The notes under the pieces are model-generated. The model saw only the letters and a list, made by a program, of their open reading frames with translations. It did not search any database and was not told where the DNA came from. This document shows positions 51,672-61,544 of a DNA stretch of 64,000 bases, piece after piece; position 1 is the first letter of the stretch, and each line of letters begins with the position of its first letter. Source of the DNA: DASZFV01 sp035549075 (GTDB taxonomy: Bacteria; Myxococcota_A; Polyangia; Fen-1088); assembly GCA_035549075.1 (NCBI GenBank), contig DASZRT010000068.1, positions 62,001 through 126,000 of the forward strand, in the 5' to 3' direction. The position numbers and the translations under genes are program-made.

Positions 51672-53444
51672 ATGCGCTTCACTTGGCTCGTCGGCACGTT
51701 GGTCCTGGGGATCGTCTGCAGCGCGCGCGCGGTTCACGCCGCGTCGCTGAGCGCGGCGGACTTCACGTTCACGCTGTCTCGCATCGACGGTGACGGCCGC
51801 ACGACGACGCTCACCGACGACGAGCTCAAAACGTTCTTTTCGTCCGCGCGGTGCGCCTGCCCGACCAGCGTCGTTGCCCAGCTGGCGTTCACGTCGAGCG
51901 GAACCACGAACGTCGGGAGCTCGACCGTCGACGCGCAGATTGAGGTCGGCAGCGACTGCGACAACTCGTCAGCGAGCGGCTGCGCGACGATCGGCTCGTC
52001 GCTGACGCTCTCGTCGAGCAAGACCTCGACGTCGGAGACCATCAGCTCGTCGTCGTTCTTCAACGGCGGCAGCTGCTCGACGACGGCGACGGCGACGCGC
52101 GCTTGGGCCGTCATCCGGCAAGACGGCGCGCGCCTCGACGCCCCGCCCTCGCTGGTCATCAACTTGGGCGGAACCGGCCCGACGGCGCCGACGACGGTGA
52201 AGGCACAGAGCGCCGACGAAGGCACGTTGGTCTCGTGGACGGCGACCGGCGACTCGACGACGATTCAGGGACACCAGGTCCTGTGCTCGCCCGCGCTGGC
52301 GAGCCCGCCGACGGCGGCGTACGACACGTGCGCGGCGCTGCCCGCGGCCGGCGGCGACGGGTCATCTCCATTCGCCACGCTCGACGCGAAGTTCGTCTGT
52401 TCGAGCCTCGTGGCCGTGGGCACCAACTCGGTGCGCGTGAAAGGCCTCACGAACGGGCAGGCCTATCAGGTCGCCGTCGTCGCCGTCGGCATCGACGGAA
52501 CGGCGAGCAAAGCGTCGTCGATCGTGACGGTGACGCCCGCGCCGACGTACGGGTTCGACGACCTCTATCGTCAGAACGGCGGCACGGCAGCGGGATGCGC
52601 GGTCGCGCCTTCGAGCTCTTCGCGGGGCGGACTTTGCGTCGCCGTCGCGCTCATGATTGGGGCCGCGCGACGACGACGTTCACGTCGATGGCTCGTCCGA
52701 GCCGCGGGCGCCGGCGTCGTGCTCGCGGCGTTGGCGGCGCCCGCTCGCGCGCAAACCTACGCCGAGATGATCCAGAGCTCCGACGCTTCGAAAGACTCGA
52801 CGGTCGCGACGAAGCGCGGCTGGAACCTCGAGCTTCGCTTCGGCCCTTACCGGCCCGACGTCGACAGCGAGTTCGCGGCGCGCGGGAGCACCGCCCGCCC
52901 CTATCGACAAATCTTCTCGTCGTCGCGACGCCTCATGACCCAGCTCGAGATCGATCGGCAAATGTCACGTCGCGGTGGCATCTGGGCCCTGGGCGTGTCG
53001 GTCGGCTACCTGCGGGCCAGCGGCTCGGCGCTCGAAGCCGATCTGACGACGGCGTCGGGAGACAGCACGAGCCTCACGTTGATTCCCCTCAGCCTCTCGG
53101 CGGTGTACCGCGCGGATGCCGTCCGCCAGATCGTGGGCATCGAGCCGTACGCGAAGCTCGGGCTCGACTGCACGGTGTGGAGCTTCGGCGGCAGCGCGAC
53201 TTCGAACGCCGCTTCGAGCGGCACGACCGGCCGGACGCTCGGATGGCACGCCGCCGCGGGCCTGTCGCTGGACCTCGCGGCGCTCGATCCCGAAGCGTCG
53301 GACAGCATGGCCGCCGAGACCGGGATCAAACAAACCGCCCTCTTCGCCGAGGTCGCGCGGTACGCGCTCGACGGGTTCGGGTCTTCGTCGGCGCTCCACG
53401 TGGGAGACCTGACGTGGTTCGGCGGGTTGATGCTCGAGTTCTGA
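51672..53444 (+). CDS. Fused MYXO-CTERM surface protein and outer-membrane beta-barrel protein (MXAN_2561/MXAN_2562-like)
   Basis: One open frame of 590 residues holds two proteins. Residues 1-336: Sec signal (VHAAS, about 23), a Ser/Thr-rich Cys-containing domain, an FN3-like domain (about 170-290), then GC (308-309), a hydrophobic helix and RRRR (333-336), i.e. a MYXO-CTERM tail. Without any stop, a second signal-like segment (about 340-360, ending APARAQ) leads into a barrel protein ending in LMLEF (terminal Phe). As I recall, the M. xanthus counterparts are adjacent separate genes. An in-frame ATG at 52653 (Met328) could start the barrel protein alone. Either fusion with cleavage, internal initiation or a sequencing error removing a stop would explain it. 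Confidence 0.75.
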   Translation: MRFTWLVGTLVLGIVCSARAVHAASLSAADFTFTLSRIDGDGRTTTLTDDELKTFFSSARCACPTSVVAQLAFTSSGTTNVGSSTVDAQIEVGSDCDNSSASGCATIGSSLTLSSSKTSTSETISSSSFFNGGSCSTTATATRAWAVIRQDGARLDAPPSLVINLGGTGPTAPTTVKAQSADEGTLVSWTATGDSTTIQGHQVLCSPALASPPTAAYDTCAALPAAGGDGSSPFATLDAKFVCSSLVAVGTNSVRVKGLTNGQAYQVAVVAVGIDGTASKASSIVTVTPAPTYGFDDLYRQNGGTAAGCAVAPSSSSRGGLCVAVALMIGAARRRRSRRWLVRAAGAGVVLAALAAPARAQTYAEMIQSSDASKDSTVATKRGWNLELRFGPYRPDVDSEFAARGSTARPYRQIFSSSRRLMTQLEIDRQMSRRGGIWALGVSVGYLRASGSALEADLTTASGDSTSLTLIPLSLSAVYRADAVRQIVGIEPYAKLGLDCTVWSFGGSATSNAASSGTTGRTLGWHAAAGLSLDLAALDPEASDSMAAETGIKQTALFAEVARYALDGFGSSSALHVGDLTWFGGLMLEF

Positions 53445-55778
53445 TCACAGCCGCTGAGACGCGGCGTCGAAGTGGACGCGCAGCCCGATCGTCGTGTCGT
53501 AGGCGGCGGCCCACGGTTGACCTTGGCGCGAGACGCCGAACGCCTCGAGGCCGGCCGACAGGAACAGCCGCGGCACGAGCGGGATCGAGAGCTTCGCCGT
53601 CGCGCGCAGCTCGCTGTCTCGCGCGACGCGCGGATCCACGAAGGTGTAATCGACGAGGCCCTCGAGCTTGATCGCGAGGTTGCCGAAGGTCGCGAGCGCC
53701 GTCGGATCGAGCGTGAGGCCCGCCTCGAGCACCGACTGCCAGCGTCCGTCGTCGCCGGTCGCGAGCACCTCGCGCCGCGCGCCACCACCCGCGCGCACCT
53801 GCAGCTTCGACGTCAGCGTGAAGACGGCGCCCAGCGTGCCTTGCGTCTGCAAGTGATGAAACGCGCGCGGCTGCGTCGGCGTCACCGCGGGCCGCGTGAG
53901 CTCGGACTCGACCCACAAGCGCGCGTACGGATCGGGGATCGCGATCTTCGGCGGCCCGCGCAGGCTGCGCAGCCCGCGGTACGAGTAGAGGCTCGTGAAG
54001 GTGATGCGATCGGCGGTCTCGGCCGAGACGACGGGCGCGCCGGCGCCGGCGGCCTGCGTGCGCGCCCAGCCGTACTTCAGCTCGAGGCGCGTGTCTTCTT
54101 GGTGGCGGGGCAAGCGCAGCTGCAGGAGGCCCGTGCCCGTGCCCTGCAACGACGTCTGCTGCCCGCGGCCCAGCTGGCTGTCGTCGTAGCCCGCGGCGTT
54201 CGAGATCGTCGTGTCGGCGAGGTCGACGTCGGCGTCGGCGAGGCCCACGACGAGCAGGCGCTCCTTCGCGGACGAGCCCAGCTGCGACGCGACGTCGAAC
54301 GACGACGGTCCCGTCGCCGCCGAGGCGGCGCGGAGATCGGCTTCGACGGTGTCGCGGAGGTCGGGATCCCCGGGCAGCGGCGCCCACGCCAGCGCGCCCG
54401 GCGGCACGAGGCCGTCGCCGCCCTTCGCGACGAACGAGATCGTCGCGACCCGGTACCCGCGCGCCTTGTCGAGCGCGCGGCCGTTCACCTCGAGGCCGCC
54501 CGCGCCCTTCTCGAGCCCCACGAGCCGCGCCTTGCGATTCTGCAGCGCCGGCGCCAGCGCGTTCTCGACGTTCGCGCCCGCGACGTCGGCCACGCCGATC
54601 ACCGCTTCGTACGGCAGCGCGTCCCCGAGATCGGCCATCGTGATCGGACGGTCGATGAGAAACGGCGCCCCGCGCACGGCGCCCTGGTTGAGGATCGCGA
54701 TCTCCGTGTGCGCGCGGCGGCGCATGACGTCCAACACGATCTTCGTGAACGCCTCGCGATCGAGGGGCGCGCGCGGCGCCTGCGCCGTGACCGGACGTCC
54801 GTAGCTCGCGCAATAGCTCGTCGCCGCGGCCGCCAAGGCTCGCGCGACCTCGAGGTTTGGCGCCGTCGTCTCGGGTGGAAGGACGGTGACGACGGGAACG
54901 GCCGCGACGGGGAGCGCGACGCGCGTCGCGCTCATCAGCGGGCTCGACGTGGCGACGATGGGCGGCGCGCGCTCGAGGAGCAAGAGCCGCGGCGGATGAT
55001 CCTCGCCCGAGGCGAGCCCACCTGCGAAGACGAGGTCGGGGGTCTCTTCGTGCGGCGCCGCCGCCAGCTGCGTCACGAGCGCCACCTCGTCGGGCAACGC
55101 GCGCGCGTCGCGCGGCCCTTGCGTCAGGAGCACGACGGTCGTCGCGCCCGCGCCGCGCAACCGGCGAACGGCCGCGCGCACCGACGTCGCCGGATCATCG
55201 AACGACAGGCCCTCGCGACGATCGGCGGCGATCGCCGACGCGACGTCGGGATGCAACGTCGCGACGACGCCGATCCGAGCGCCGCCACGCACGACGACGA
55301 CTTCCTTCTTCGTGAGGGCGCACGTCGCCGCGCGCGCCGGCGCGCACCGGAGGTTCGTCGCGACGACCGGCTCGCCCGCGGTCGACAGCCCGCGAAGCAA
55401 GTCCTGGAGAGCGCGCGGCTCCAACGACAGCTCCTGATGCCCGAGCGCGACGGCGTCGTAGCGCGCGTGACCGAGCAGCGCGGCCACGGCGCCTCCGCCC
55501 TTTTCGCCCGCGGCCAACGAGCGCGCGAACAGCGCGGGCGCCGCGAAGTTGCCGCCGAGCAACACGAGGGACGCGGCTCGTTCCTTTTCAACCGAGGCGA
55601 CGAACGCGGCGTAGTCGGGCGACCGCGCGGGGCGTCCGTCGCAGCTCGGCGCCGCGAACCGCCCGTCGAAGTCGGCGTGCACGACGACGCTCACGTCGGC
55701 CACGGCCGCGCGCGGGCGCGCGACGACCACCGTCGCGCTCGCGACGAGCAGCATCATTCGACGGCGGCGACCGCGCAC
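53445..55778 (-). CDS. Degenerate 5'-nucleotidase-like protein fused to a C-terminal outer-membrane-type barrel
   Basis: A 777-residue exported protein. Residues 30-290 resemble the metallophosphatase half of 5'-nucleotidases, but the metal ligands are lost: NDxHG reads ADFDG (35-39), the D-x-GD motif is LLGGN, GNHE reads GHQE (113-116), and the GHxH region is GGLASGED. Residues 330-495 match the nucleotide-binding C domain (LNQGAVRG, ITMADLGDALPYEAVIGV). Residues about 520-777 are beta-strand rich, like a barrel (LQLRLPRHQEDTRLELKYGW, FLSAGLEAFG). The protein could bind nucleotides or act as an anchor without hydrolysis. The start is GTG 55778; an ATG at 55757 is possible. Its stop abuts the neighbour's within TGATCA. 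Confidence 0.72.
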   Translation of the reverse strand: MRGRRRRMMLLVASATVVVARPRAAVADVSVVVHADFDGRFAAPSCDGRPARSPDYAAFVASVEKERAASLVLLGGNFAAPALFARSLAAGEKGGGAVAALLGHARYDAVALGHQELSLEPRALQDLLRGLSTAGEPVVATNLRCAPARAATCALTKKEVVVVRGGARIGVVATLHPDVASAIAADRREGLSFDDPATSVRAAVRRLRGAGATTVVLLTQGPRDARALPDEVALVTQLAAAPHEETPDLVFAGGLASGEDHPPRLLLLERAPPIVATSSPLMSATRVALPVAAVPVVTVLPPETTAPNLEVARALAAAATSYCASYGRPVTAQAPRAPLDREAFTKIVLDVMRRRAHTEIAILNQGAVRGAPFLIDRPITMADLGDALPYEAVIGVADVAGANVENALAPALQNRKARLVGLEKGAGGLEVNGRALDKARGYRVATISFVAKGGDGLVPPGALAWAPLPGDPDLRDTVEADLRAASAATGPSSFDVASQLGSSAKERLLVVGLADADVDLADTTISNAAGYDDSQLGRGQQTSLQGTGTGLLQLRLPRHQEDTRLELKYGWARTQAAGAGAPVVSAETADRITFTSLYSYRGLRSLRGPPKIAIPDPYARLWVESELTRPAVTPTQPRAFHHLQTQGTLGAVFTLTSKLQVRAGGGARREVLATGDDGRWQSVLEAGLTLDPTALATFGNLAIKLEGLVDYTFVDPRVARDSELRATAKLSIPLVPRLFLSAGLEAFGVSRQGQPWAAAYDTTIGLRVHFDAASQRL

Positions 55779-55869
55779 GGGCCCCGAGAAAATGGGTCCG
55801 CTCGGGCGCGCACCAAGCCGGTCCCCACCTTTTCGAACGGGGAAAGATGACTACGTTTCCGACCGTTCC

Positions 55870-57792
55870 GTGGCGCCGGTCCGCCCCAAACCAAGTCTTC
55901 GATACGCCGCTCTGCTCTTGCTCGTCGGCGCCCTAGCCTGCGCCCACGACGATCTGTCGACGGGGGTCTCGGTGCACAGCCTCGACATCCGTGGAAATCA
56001 AAGCTTCTCCGACGGCGACCTCGAGGACGTCCTCGCGACGAAGGCCACCGGCTGGTGGCCGTTCGCGTCGACGAAGTGGTTCGATCAGGCCGCGTTCGAC
56101 CTCGACTTGAAGCGCGTCACGGCGTTCTACGCCGACCACGGCTTCTTCGACGCGCGCGTGGTCTCCCACACCGTGACGCCGCGCGCGGGCCACTCGGACC
56201 AAGTCGACGTCGTCGTCACCGTGCAGGAGGCCTCGCCCACGAACATCGCCGCCGTCGACTTCGTGGGCTTCCCGCCCGCCGAGGAGGCCCGCGCGCGAAA
56301 AGAAGCCGCCTCGTGGAGCGTCGTCCCCGGCAAGCGCTTCGACTACGGCAGCTACGCGACGCTCAAGGACCGGCTCGGCGACCGCATGAAGGAGGCCGGC
56401 TACGCCTACGGCCAGGTCACGGGGACGGTCGAGATCGATCGCGACAAGCACGCGGCGACGATTCGCCTCGAGAGCCAGCCCGGACCGCTCGTGCACCTCG
56501 GGCAGTTCCACTTCGACGGCAACGGACGAATCCCCACGTGGAAGCTCGCCAACCGCGTCGCGTTCAAGCCGGGCGACGCCTACGACCCCGGCGATCTCGC
56601 GACGACGCAGGGGCGCCTCTACAACCTCGGCGTGTTCTCGTCGGTGCGCCTCGAGCTGCCGCCGACGCCCACCGACGTCGCCGACGTCGCGATTCACCTC
56701 AAGCCCGGCCCGCTGCACGAGGTCCGCGTCGGCGCGGGCCTCGGCGCCGAGCGCATCCGCGACGAGGTGCGCGCGCGCTTCGAGTACACGATCAACAACT
56801 TCCTGGGCGGCCTTCGTCGGCTGCGCCTGCGGCTGCAGCCGGCCTACGTCGTCATTCCGTCGGTGTCGAGCCCGGAGCGCAGCGGCCTCGCCGCCGAGAA
56901 CGACGTCACCCTCACGCAGCCCGACATGTTCGGCACGCGCGCGACGGGCACGGCGCTCGTCGGCTACGACCTCGGCATCGCCGAGGGCTACCAGTTCCAC
57001 GGCCCACGCGCGCAGCTCGGCCTCGAACGGCCGTTCGTGCACGACCGGTTGCTCGTGGGCGGCTCGTGGAACCTGCAGTACTTGAACTTCTTCGACGTCG
57101 ACACCGACGTCTTCAACGGCGCGAGCCAGCAGTTCTACGGCTTCGAGAACCCGTACCGCCTCGCCTACCTCGAGGAGTTCGCGCAGCTCGACCTGCGCAA
57201 CCACCCGCTCGACCCCACATTCGGCGGCTACCTCGCCGTCCACGCCGAAGAAGGCGATCCGGCGCTCGGCGGTGCGTTCCACTACCTCAAGCTCAGCCCC
57301 GAGGCGCGCGTCTACCTGCCGCTCGGCCATCGCGTCGTCGTCGCGGGCCGCGGGCTGCTCGGCTGGATCCGCAGCTACGGCGGCGAGGAGAGCCCCATCA
57401 CGCGGCGCTTTCGCCTCGGCGGCCCGTCGAGCCACCGCGGCTTCGGCTTCGGCCGCCTCGCGCCGCAAGCGCGCGCCACCGACGGCACGCTCATTCCGTA
57501 CGGCGGCGACGGCGAGGTCCTCTTCTCGGGCGACCTGCGCATCGACGCCAAGAAGATCGGCGGCAATTGGCTCGACGTCGTGCCGTTCGTCGACGCGGGC
57601 GACGTCACGCCGTCCTTCGACCAGCTCGACCTCCGCCATCTCCACGTCGCGACGGGGCTCTCGCTCGAGTACACGACGCCCATCGGCATCGTCCGCGCGG
57701 GCGCGGGCGTCCGCCTGAACCGCCTCGGCCCCGGCAACCCTGACCCGGGCGAGCGCTTCGCGTTCCACATCACGATTGGGGAGGCGTTCTGA
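55870..57792 (+). CDS. tamA: TamA-like Omp85 assembly protein
   Basis: A 640-residue protein with a lipoprotein-like signal (ALLLLVGALAC, Cys24), POTRA domains (about 35-330: IRGNQSFSDGDLEDVL, FYADHGFFDARV, FDYGSYATLKDRLGDRMKEAGYAYG, YNLGVFSSVRLEL) and a 16-stranded Omp85 barrel ending in TIGEAF. The lid-lock motif RRFRLGGPSSHRGFGFGRL matches the conserved RGF loop. It inserts proteins in the outer membrane with TamB. The GTG at 55870 is preferred because it gives a clean signal. ATG 55792 would add 26 residues. Its TGA overlaps the tamB ATG by one base. Confidence 0.82.
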   Translation: MAPVRPKPSLRYAALLLLVGALACAHDDLSTGVSVHSLDIRGNQSFSDGDLEDVLATKATGWWPFASTKWFDQAAFDLDLKRVTAFYADHGFFDARVVSHTVTPRAGHSDQVDVVVTVQEASPTNIAAVDFVGFPPAEEARARKEAASWSVVPGKRFDYGSYATLKDRLGDRMKEAGYAYGQVTGTVEIDRDKHAATIRLESQPGPLVHLGQFHFDGNGRIPTWKLANRVAFKPGDAYDPGDLATTQGRLYNLGVFSSVRLELPPTPTDVADVAIHLKPGPLHEVRVGAGLGAERIRDEVRARFEYTINNFLGGLRRLRLRLQPAYVVIPSVSSPERSGLAAENDVTLTQPDMFGTRATGTALVGYDLGIAEGYQFHGPRAQLGLERPFVHDRLLVGGSWNLQYLNFFDVDTDVFNGASQQFYGFENPYRLAYLEEFAQLDLRNHPLDPTFGGYLAVHAEEGDPALGGAFHYLKLSPEARVYLPLGHRVVVAGRGLLGWIRSYGGEESPITRRFRLGGPSSHRGFGFGRLAPQARATDGTLIPYGGDGEVLFSGDLRIDAKKIGGNWLDVVPFVDAGDVTPSFDQLDLRHLHVATGLSLEYTTPIGIVRAGAGVRLNRLGPGNPDPGERFAFHITIGEAF

Positions 57793-60700
57793 TGTTGGCG
57801 CGCGTGGGTCGCGTCTTGGCGTGGATCGTCGGCGGCATGATCGCGCTCGTCGTCGTCGCCGTGGCGGCGCTGACGATCTATGTGCGCTCCGAGGCGGGCC
57901 ACGCGCGCTTGCTTCGTTACGCCGTCACGTCGGCTCGCAACGCGGTCCCCGGCCTCGAGGTCGGGCGCCTCGAAGGCGACTACCTCCACCGCCTCCGCCT
58001 CGTCGACGTGAGCGTGCGCGATCGCAGCGGCCGCGTCGCGGTTCGCGCCGACGCCGTCGAGGTGAAGTACGCGTGGCGTCCGCTCTTGCACAAGACGGTC
58101 ATCGTCGACGAGCTGCGCGTGATGGGCTTGCACGTCGAGGCCGTCCAAGAAGAAGACGGCCACTTCAATTTGGCGGATCTCACCAAGCCGAGTGAGCCGA
58201 CGACCACGCCGCCGCCCGGAAAGCCGAGCCAACCGCCGGCGTGGCAGGTCACCGTCTCTCAGATCGCGATCGACGGCGGCGCCGAGCTGCTGCGCCTCGA
58301 CGCGCCGCCGCTGGAGGTCGACGCGCTTCACCTGCTGGCTTCGTTGCACCTCGCCAACGCGGTCGACGTTCGCGTCGAGCGCCTCGCCGTCGACCTCGGC
58401 GCCGCCGGGCGCGTGGACGTCGCGGGCAGCGGTCACCTTTCACCGAACGCACAGCCGCCGCTCGACGCGTTCGACGTCGAGCTCCAAGCGCGCGACGTGA
58501 GCCCGGCGGCGTTCGGTGCGGGCCCCGCCGCTCACCTCGACGTCGATGCGAAAGCGACCGGTCATGGGAAACACTGGGAGGTGAACCTCGATCGCGCCGC
58601 GATGGTCGGCCTGTCGGTGCAAGGCCACGGCGAGGGACTCGGGTCTCGCATCGACGACGCGAAGGTGCGCGTCGCCGTCGAGGGTGACCGGTTGCCGCGC
58701 GCCGTGCGTGGGCCCGTCGTCGCCGGCCGCGGCGAGCTGACGATCGAGGCGAAGGGCGCGTGGCCCGAGCTCGAGGTGACGGCGAAGGGAGACGCGCGCG
58801 GCCTGCGCGTCGCCGACGCCCGGGTCGGCGATCTGGTCATCGACGGACGAGTCGCGGGGCCTATGACGGCGCCGCGCGGCCACGTCTCCGTGGTCGCGAA
58901 GGCGATCGTCGCGTCGCCGACCGCGCCACGCTTCGATCGCGCGACGCTGATCGCCTCGAACGACGGCAAGGACGTGAAGGTGGACGTGACGGCGGCCGGG
59001 CCGCGCGGCCGCGGCGAGGTTCGCGCGCGCGGCCACGCCGACGGCAGGACCTTCACCGTCGCCGTCGAGAAGGCGTCGGCCGATTTCACGACGGCGAAGT
59101 TCCGGCAGCAGCTCGCGTTGCTCCGGCCGCTCGACGTGGAATTCACGCCCGGCCACCGCGTGCGTTGGAGCGGACTCTCCCTTCACGGTCGCGGCTACCT
59201 CTTCACGGGCGACGCGACGAGCGACGGCGTCTATCGCTTCGAGCCCACGGCGCGCGAGGCGCTCGCCGAGGGACGACTCGGGTTGAAGGGCGCTTCGCTG
59301 CGCGCGTTGCCGTCCGTCGACGCCGACGTCACGGCCACCGTCGGCCGTCGGCGCAGCGACGTCAAGGTCGCCGCTCACCTCCCCGACGGCGCCGCGCTCT
59401 CGCTCGACGCCTCGGTGCCGCTGCTGATCCCCGCCCGCGGAGCGCCGAGGCTCGCTTCGACCGGCCCGCTCACGGCGCACGTCGATCTGCGCGCGCTGCG
59501 TTTGCAAGACGTGCCCGGCGTGCACGAAGCGCTCGAGGCCCAGGGCATCACGGGCGGCGTCGCGACGTTGACGCTGGCGCTCACGGGCGACGTCGCTCAC
59601 CCTGACGCCAAGGGCCGCTTCGACCTGCGCGACGTCATGTACCGGCAGATCCACGGGCTCGGGCGCGACTCGACGCTCAAGACCGTGAAGGGGCTCGGGG
59701 GCTCGCTCGCGCTCGAGACCGCGCCAGGGACGACGCGGCTCGAGGGCTCGGTGTTGATTCGCAACGTCGGCGTGCTCCAGCTCGACGCCACGGCGCGCGT
59801 CGAGCTCGGCCGGCTGCTCGCGGGCGTCGATCCGAAGACGGTGCCGACGCACGTTCACCTCGACGTCCCCGGCCTCGAGCTCGCATCGCTGTCCGACTTC
59901 GTCGACGAGCTCCACGGCGTCAGCGGACGCCTCACGGGCGCGGCCGACGTCGACGGCACGGCCTCCGCGGCGCGCGGCACCGGGCATCTGGAGATCGCCA
60001 ACGCCAAGGTCGACGAGGTCAACTTCCGGGAGGTGTCGCTGCGCGGCTCGTCCGACGGCGCGACGGCCGAGGCGAAGCTCACCGTCGCCGAGGCCGTCGG
60101 CGGCTCGCTGCTCGCGACGGTGAACCTCGATCGCCGCCACGAGCCACGCATCGACGCGCAGGCCACGGCGCGCGATCTCGATCTGCGCTTCGCGCGGCTG
60201 TTCGTGCCAACCGTCCGCGAGACGGCGGGCGTCGCGCAGCTCACGGCCCGCGCGACCGGGCCGCTCGCGACGCCGAAAGTCTCAGGCACGCTCACGATCG
60301 AAAAAGGACGGCTCGGCCTCATCGGCCAGCCGACCTTCCGCGACATCTCGCTCGCCGCGAAGCTCGAGCCCGGACGCGCCGAGCTCACGAAGCTCACCGT
60401 GCGCTCGGGCAATGGGCAGCTCTCGGGCACGGGGTGGGCGGCGCTCGATGGGCTGCGGCCGACGCGCGCCGTGTTCTCGGCCAGCGCGCACCGCTTCCTC
60501 GTCGCCGCCGACGGCTCGACCGGCGCACTCCTCGACGGCGACGTCGCCGCCGAAGCCGTGCTGCGCACCGACGTCGTGAGCGGCCGCGTGAAGGTGCCAC
60601 GCGCCGAGGTCTGGTTGCCCAAGACGCCGAGCGCGAGCGGACAAAAACTTCAGCGCGTCGGGCCGCACGCCGACGTTCGCTTCGTCGACGCCACGGCGCG

Positions 60701-61490
60701 CGCCGCCGCCGAACGCCAACGCGCCGACGAAGGCCGCGCGCGCGCCCAAGCGCGCGACCTCGACGTGCGCGTGAAGACCGGGCCCATCTACGTCCGCGGC
60801 AAGGACATGGACATCGAGCTCGACAGCCACCTCGTCGTCGGTCGCGCCACCGACGGCAAGCCCACCGTCGGCGGCGGCATTCACGTCCGTCGCGGCCGCA
60901 TCAACATCCAAGGCCAACGCTTCGACTTCTCGCGCGGCGACATCGACTTCGACGGCAGCTCCGACGTGAACCCACAGCTCGACATCGCCATCCAGCGGCA
61001 ATACCCCGACGCGCTCGTCACCGTCGCCATCCACGGCACGCCACGAAAACCGGAGCTGCGGCTCACGAGCGACCCGCCCGTCTACGACGAAGCGCAGATC
61101 GTGAGCCTCGTGCTCACGGGCCAGCCAGGCGGCGCGCCCTCGAACGGCAAGTCCTTCGATCCCAAGGCCGCCGTCGCGACCGCCGTCTTGAGCCGCCTCG
61201 CCGATCAGCTGGCGCCCGAGGTCGGCCTCGACGTGCTGCGCGTCGAGAGCGTCGACCAAGTCGACAAAGAAGGCACGTCGACCGGTGACACCGACACGCG
61301 CATCGAGGTGGGCAAGTACGTCAGCGAGCGCATCTACCTGTCGTACGCCCACGTCTTCGGCGCGAACGAGTACACCAACCAGAACGAGGCGCACGTCGAG
61401 TACCGCCTGACGCGGCGGTGGATGGTGGAGAGCGTCTTCGGCGACGCGGGCGTCGGCGGCGTCGACGCGCTCTGGACATACAGATACTGA
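57792..61490 (+). CDS. tamB: TamB, translocation and assembly module protein
   Basis: A 1232-residue protein with one N-terminal membrane helix (about 8-30), then a very long beta-helical groove typical of AsmA/TamB lipid-transfer proteins (LEVGRLEGDYLHRLRLVDVSVRD; ELLRLDAPPLEVDAL). The C-terminal DUF490 domain (about 880-1232) has GGIHVRRGRINIQGQRFDFSRGDIDFDGSSDVNPQLDIAI, EAQIVSLVLTGQ and GKYVSERIYLSYAH. It forms a bridge across the periplasm, moving phospholipid or helping outer-membrane assembly with TamA, whose gene precedes and overlaps it. Length is normal for the family. Confidence 0.92.
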   Translation: MLARVGRVLAWIVGGMIALVVVAVAALTIYVRSEAGHARLLRYAVTSARNAVPGLEVGRLEGDYLHRLRLVDVSVRDRSGRVAVRADAVEVKYAWRPLLHKTVIVDELRVMGLHVEAVQEEDGHFNLADLTKPSEPTTTPPPGKPSQPPAWQVTVSQIAIDGGAELLRLDAPPLEVDALHLLASLHLANAVDVRVERLAVDLGAAGRVDVAGSGHLSPNAQPPLDAFDVELQARDVSPAAFGAGPAAHLDVDAKATGHGKHWEVNLDRAAMVGLSVQGHGEGLGSRIDDAKVRVAVEGDRLPRAVRGPVVAGRGELTIEAKGAWPELEVTAKGDARGLRVADARVGDLVIDGRVAGPMTAPRGHVSVVAKAIVASPTAPRFDRATLIASNDGKDVKVDVTAAGPRGRGEVRARGHADGRTFTVAVEKASADFTTAKFRQQLALLRPLDVEFTPGHRVRWSGLSLHGRGYLFTGDATSDGVYRFEPTAREALAEGRLGLKGASLRALPSVDADVTATVGRRRSDVKVAAHLPDGAALSLDASVPLLIPARGAPRLASTGPLTAHVDLRALRLQDVPGVHEALEAQGITGGVATLTLALTGDVAHPDAKGRFDLRDVMYRQIHGLGRDSTLKTVKGLGGSLALETAPGTTRLEGSVLIRNVGVLQLDATARVELGRLLAGVDPKTVPTHVHLDVPGLELASLSDFVDELHGVSGRLTGAADVDGTASAARGTGHLEIANAKVDEVNFREVSLRGSSDGATAEAKLTVAEAVGGSLLATVNLDRRHEPRIDAQATARDLDLRFARLFVPTVRETAGVAQLTARATGPLATPKVSGTLTIEKGRLGLIGQPTFRDISLAAKLEPGRAELTKLTVRSGNGQLSGTGWAALDGLRPTRAVFSASAHRFLVAADGSTGALLDGDVAAEAVLRTDVVSGRVKVPRAEVWLPKTPSASGQKLQRVGPHADVRFVDATARAAAERQRADEGRARAQARDLDVRVKTGPIYVRGKDMDIELDSHLVVGRATDGKPTVGGGIHVRRGRINIQGQRFDFSRGDIDFDGSSDVNPQLDIAIQRQYPDALVTVAIHGTPRKPELRLTSDPPVYDEAQIVSLVLTGQPGGAPSNGKSFDPKAAVATAVLSRLADQLAPEVGLDVLRVESVDQVDKEGTSTGDTDTRIEVGKYVSERIYLSYAHVFGANEYTNQNEAHVEYRLTRRWMVESVFGDAGVGGVDALWTYRY

Positions 61491-61544
61491 CGAGGGCTTC
61501 CCGTCGCGCGCGGACGACCCACATTGCAGACGGAGGCGGTCGAC

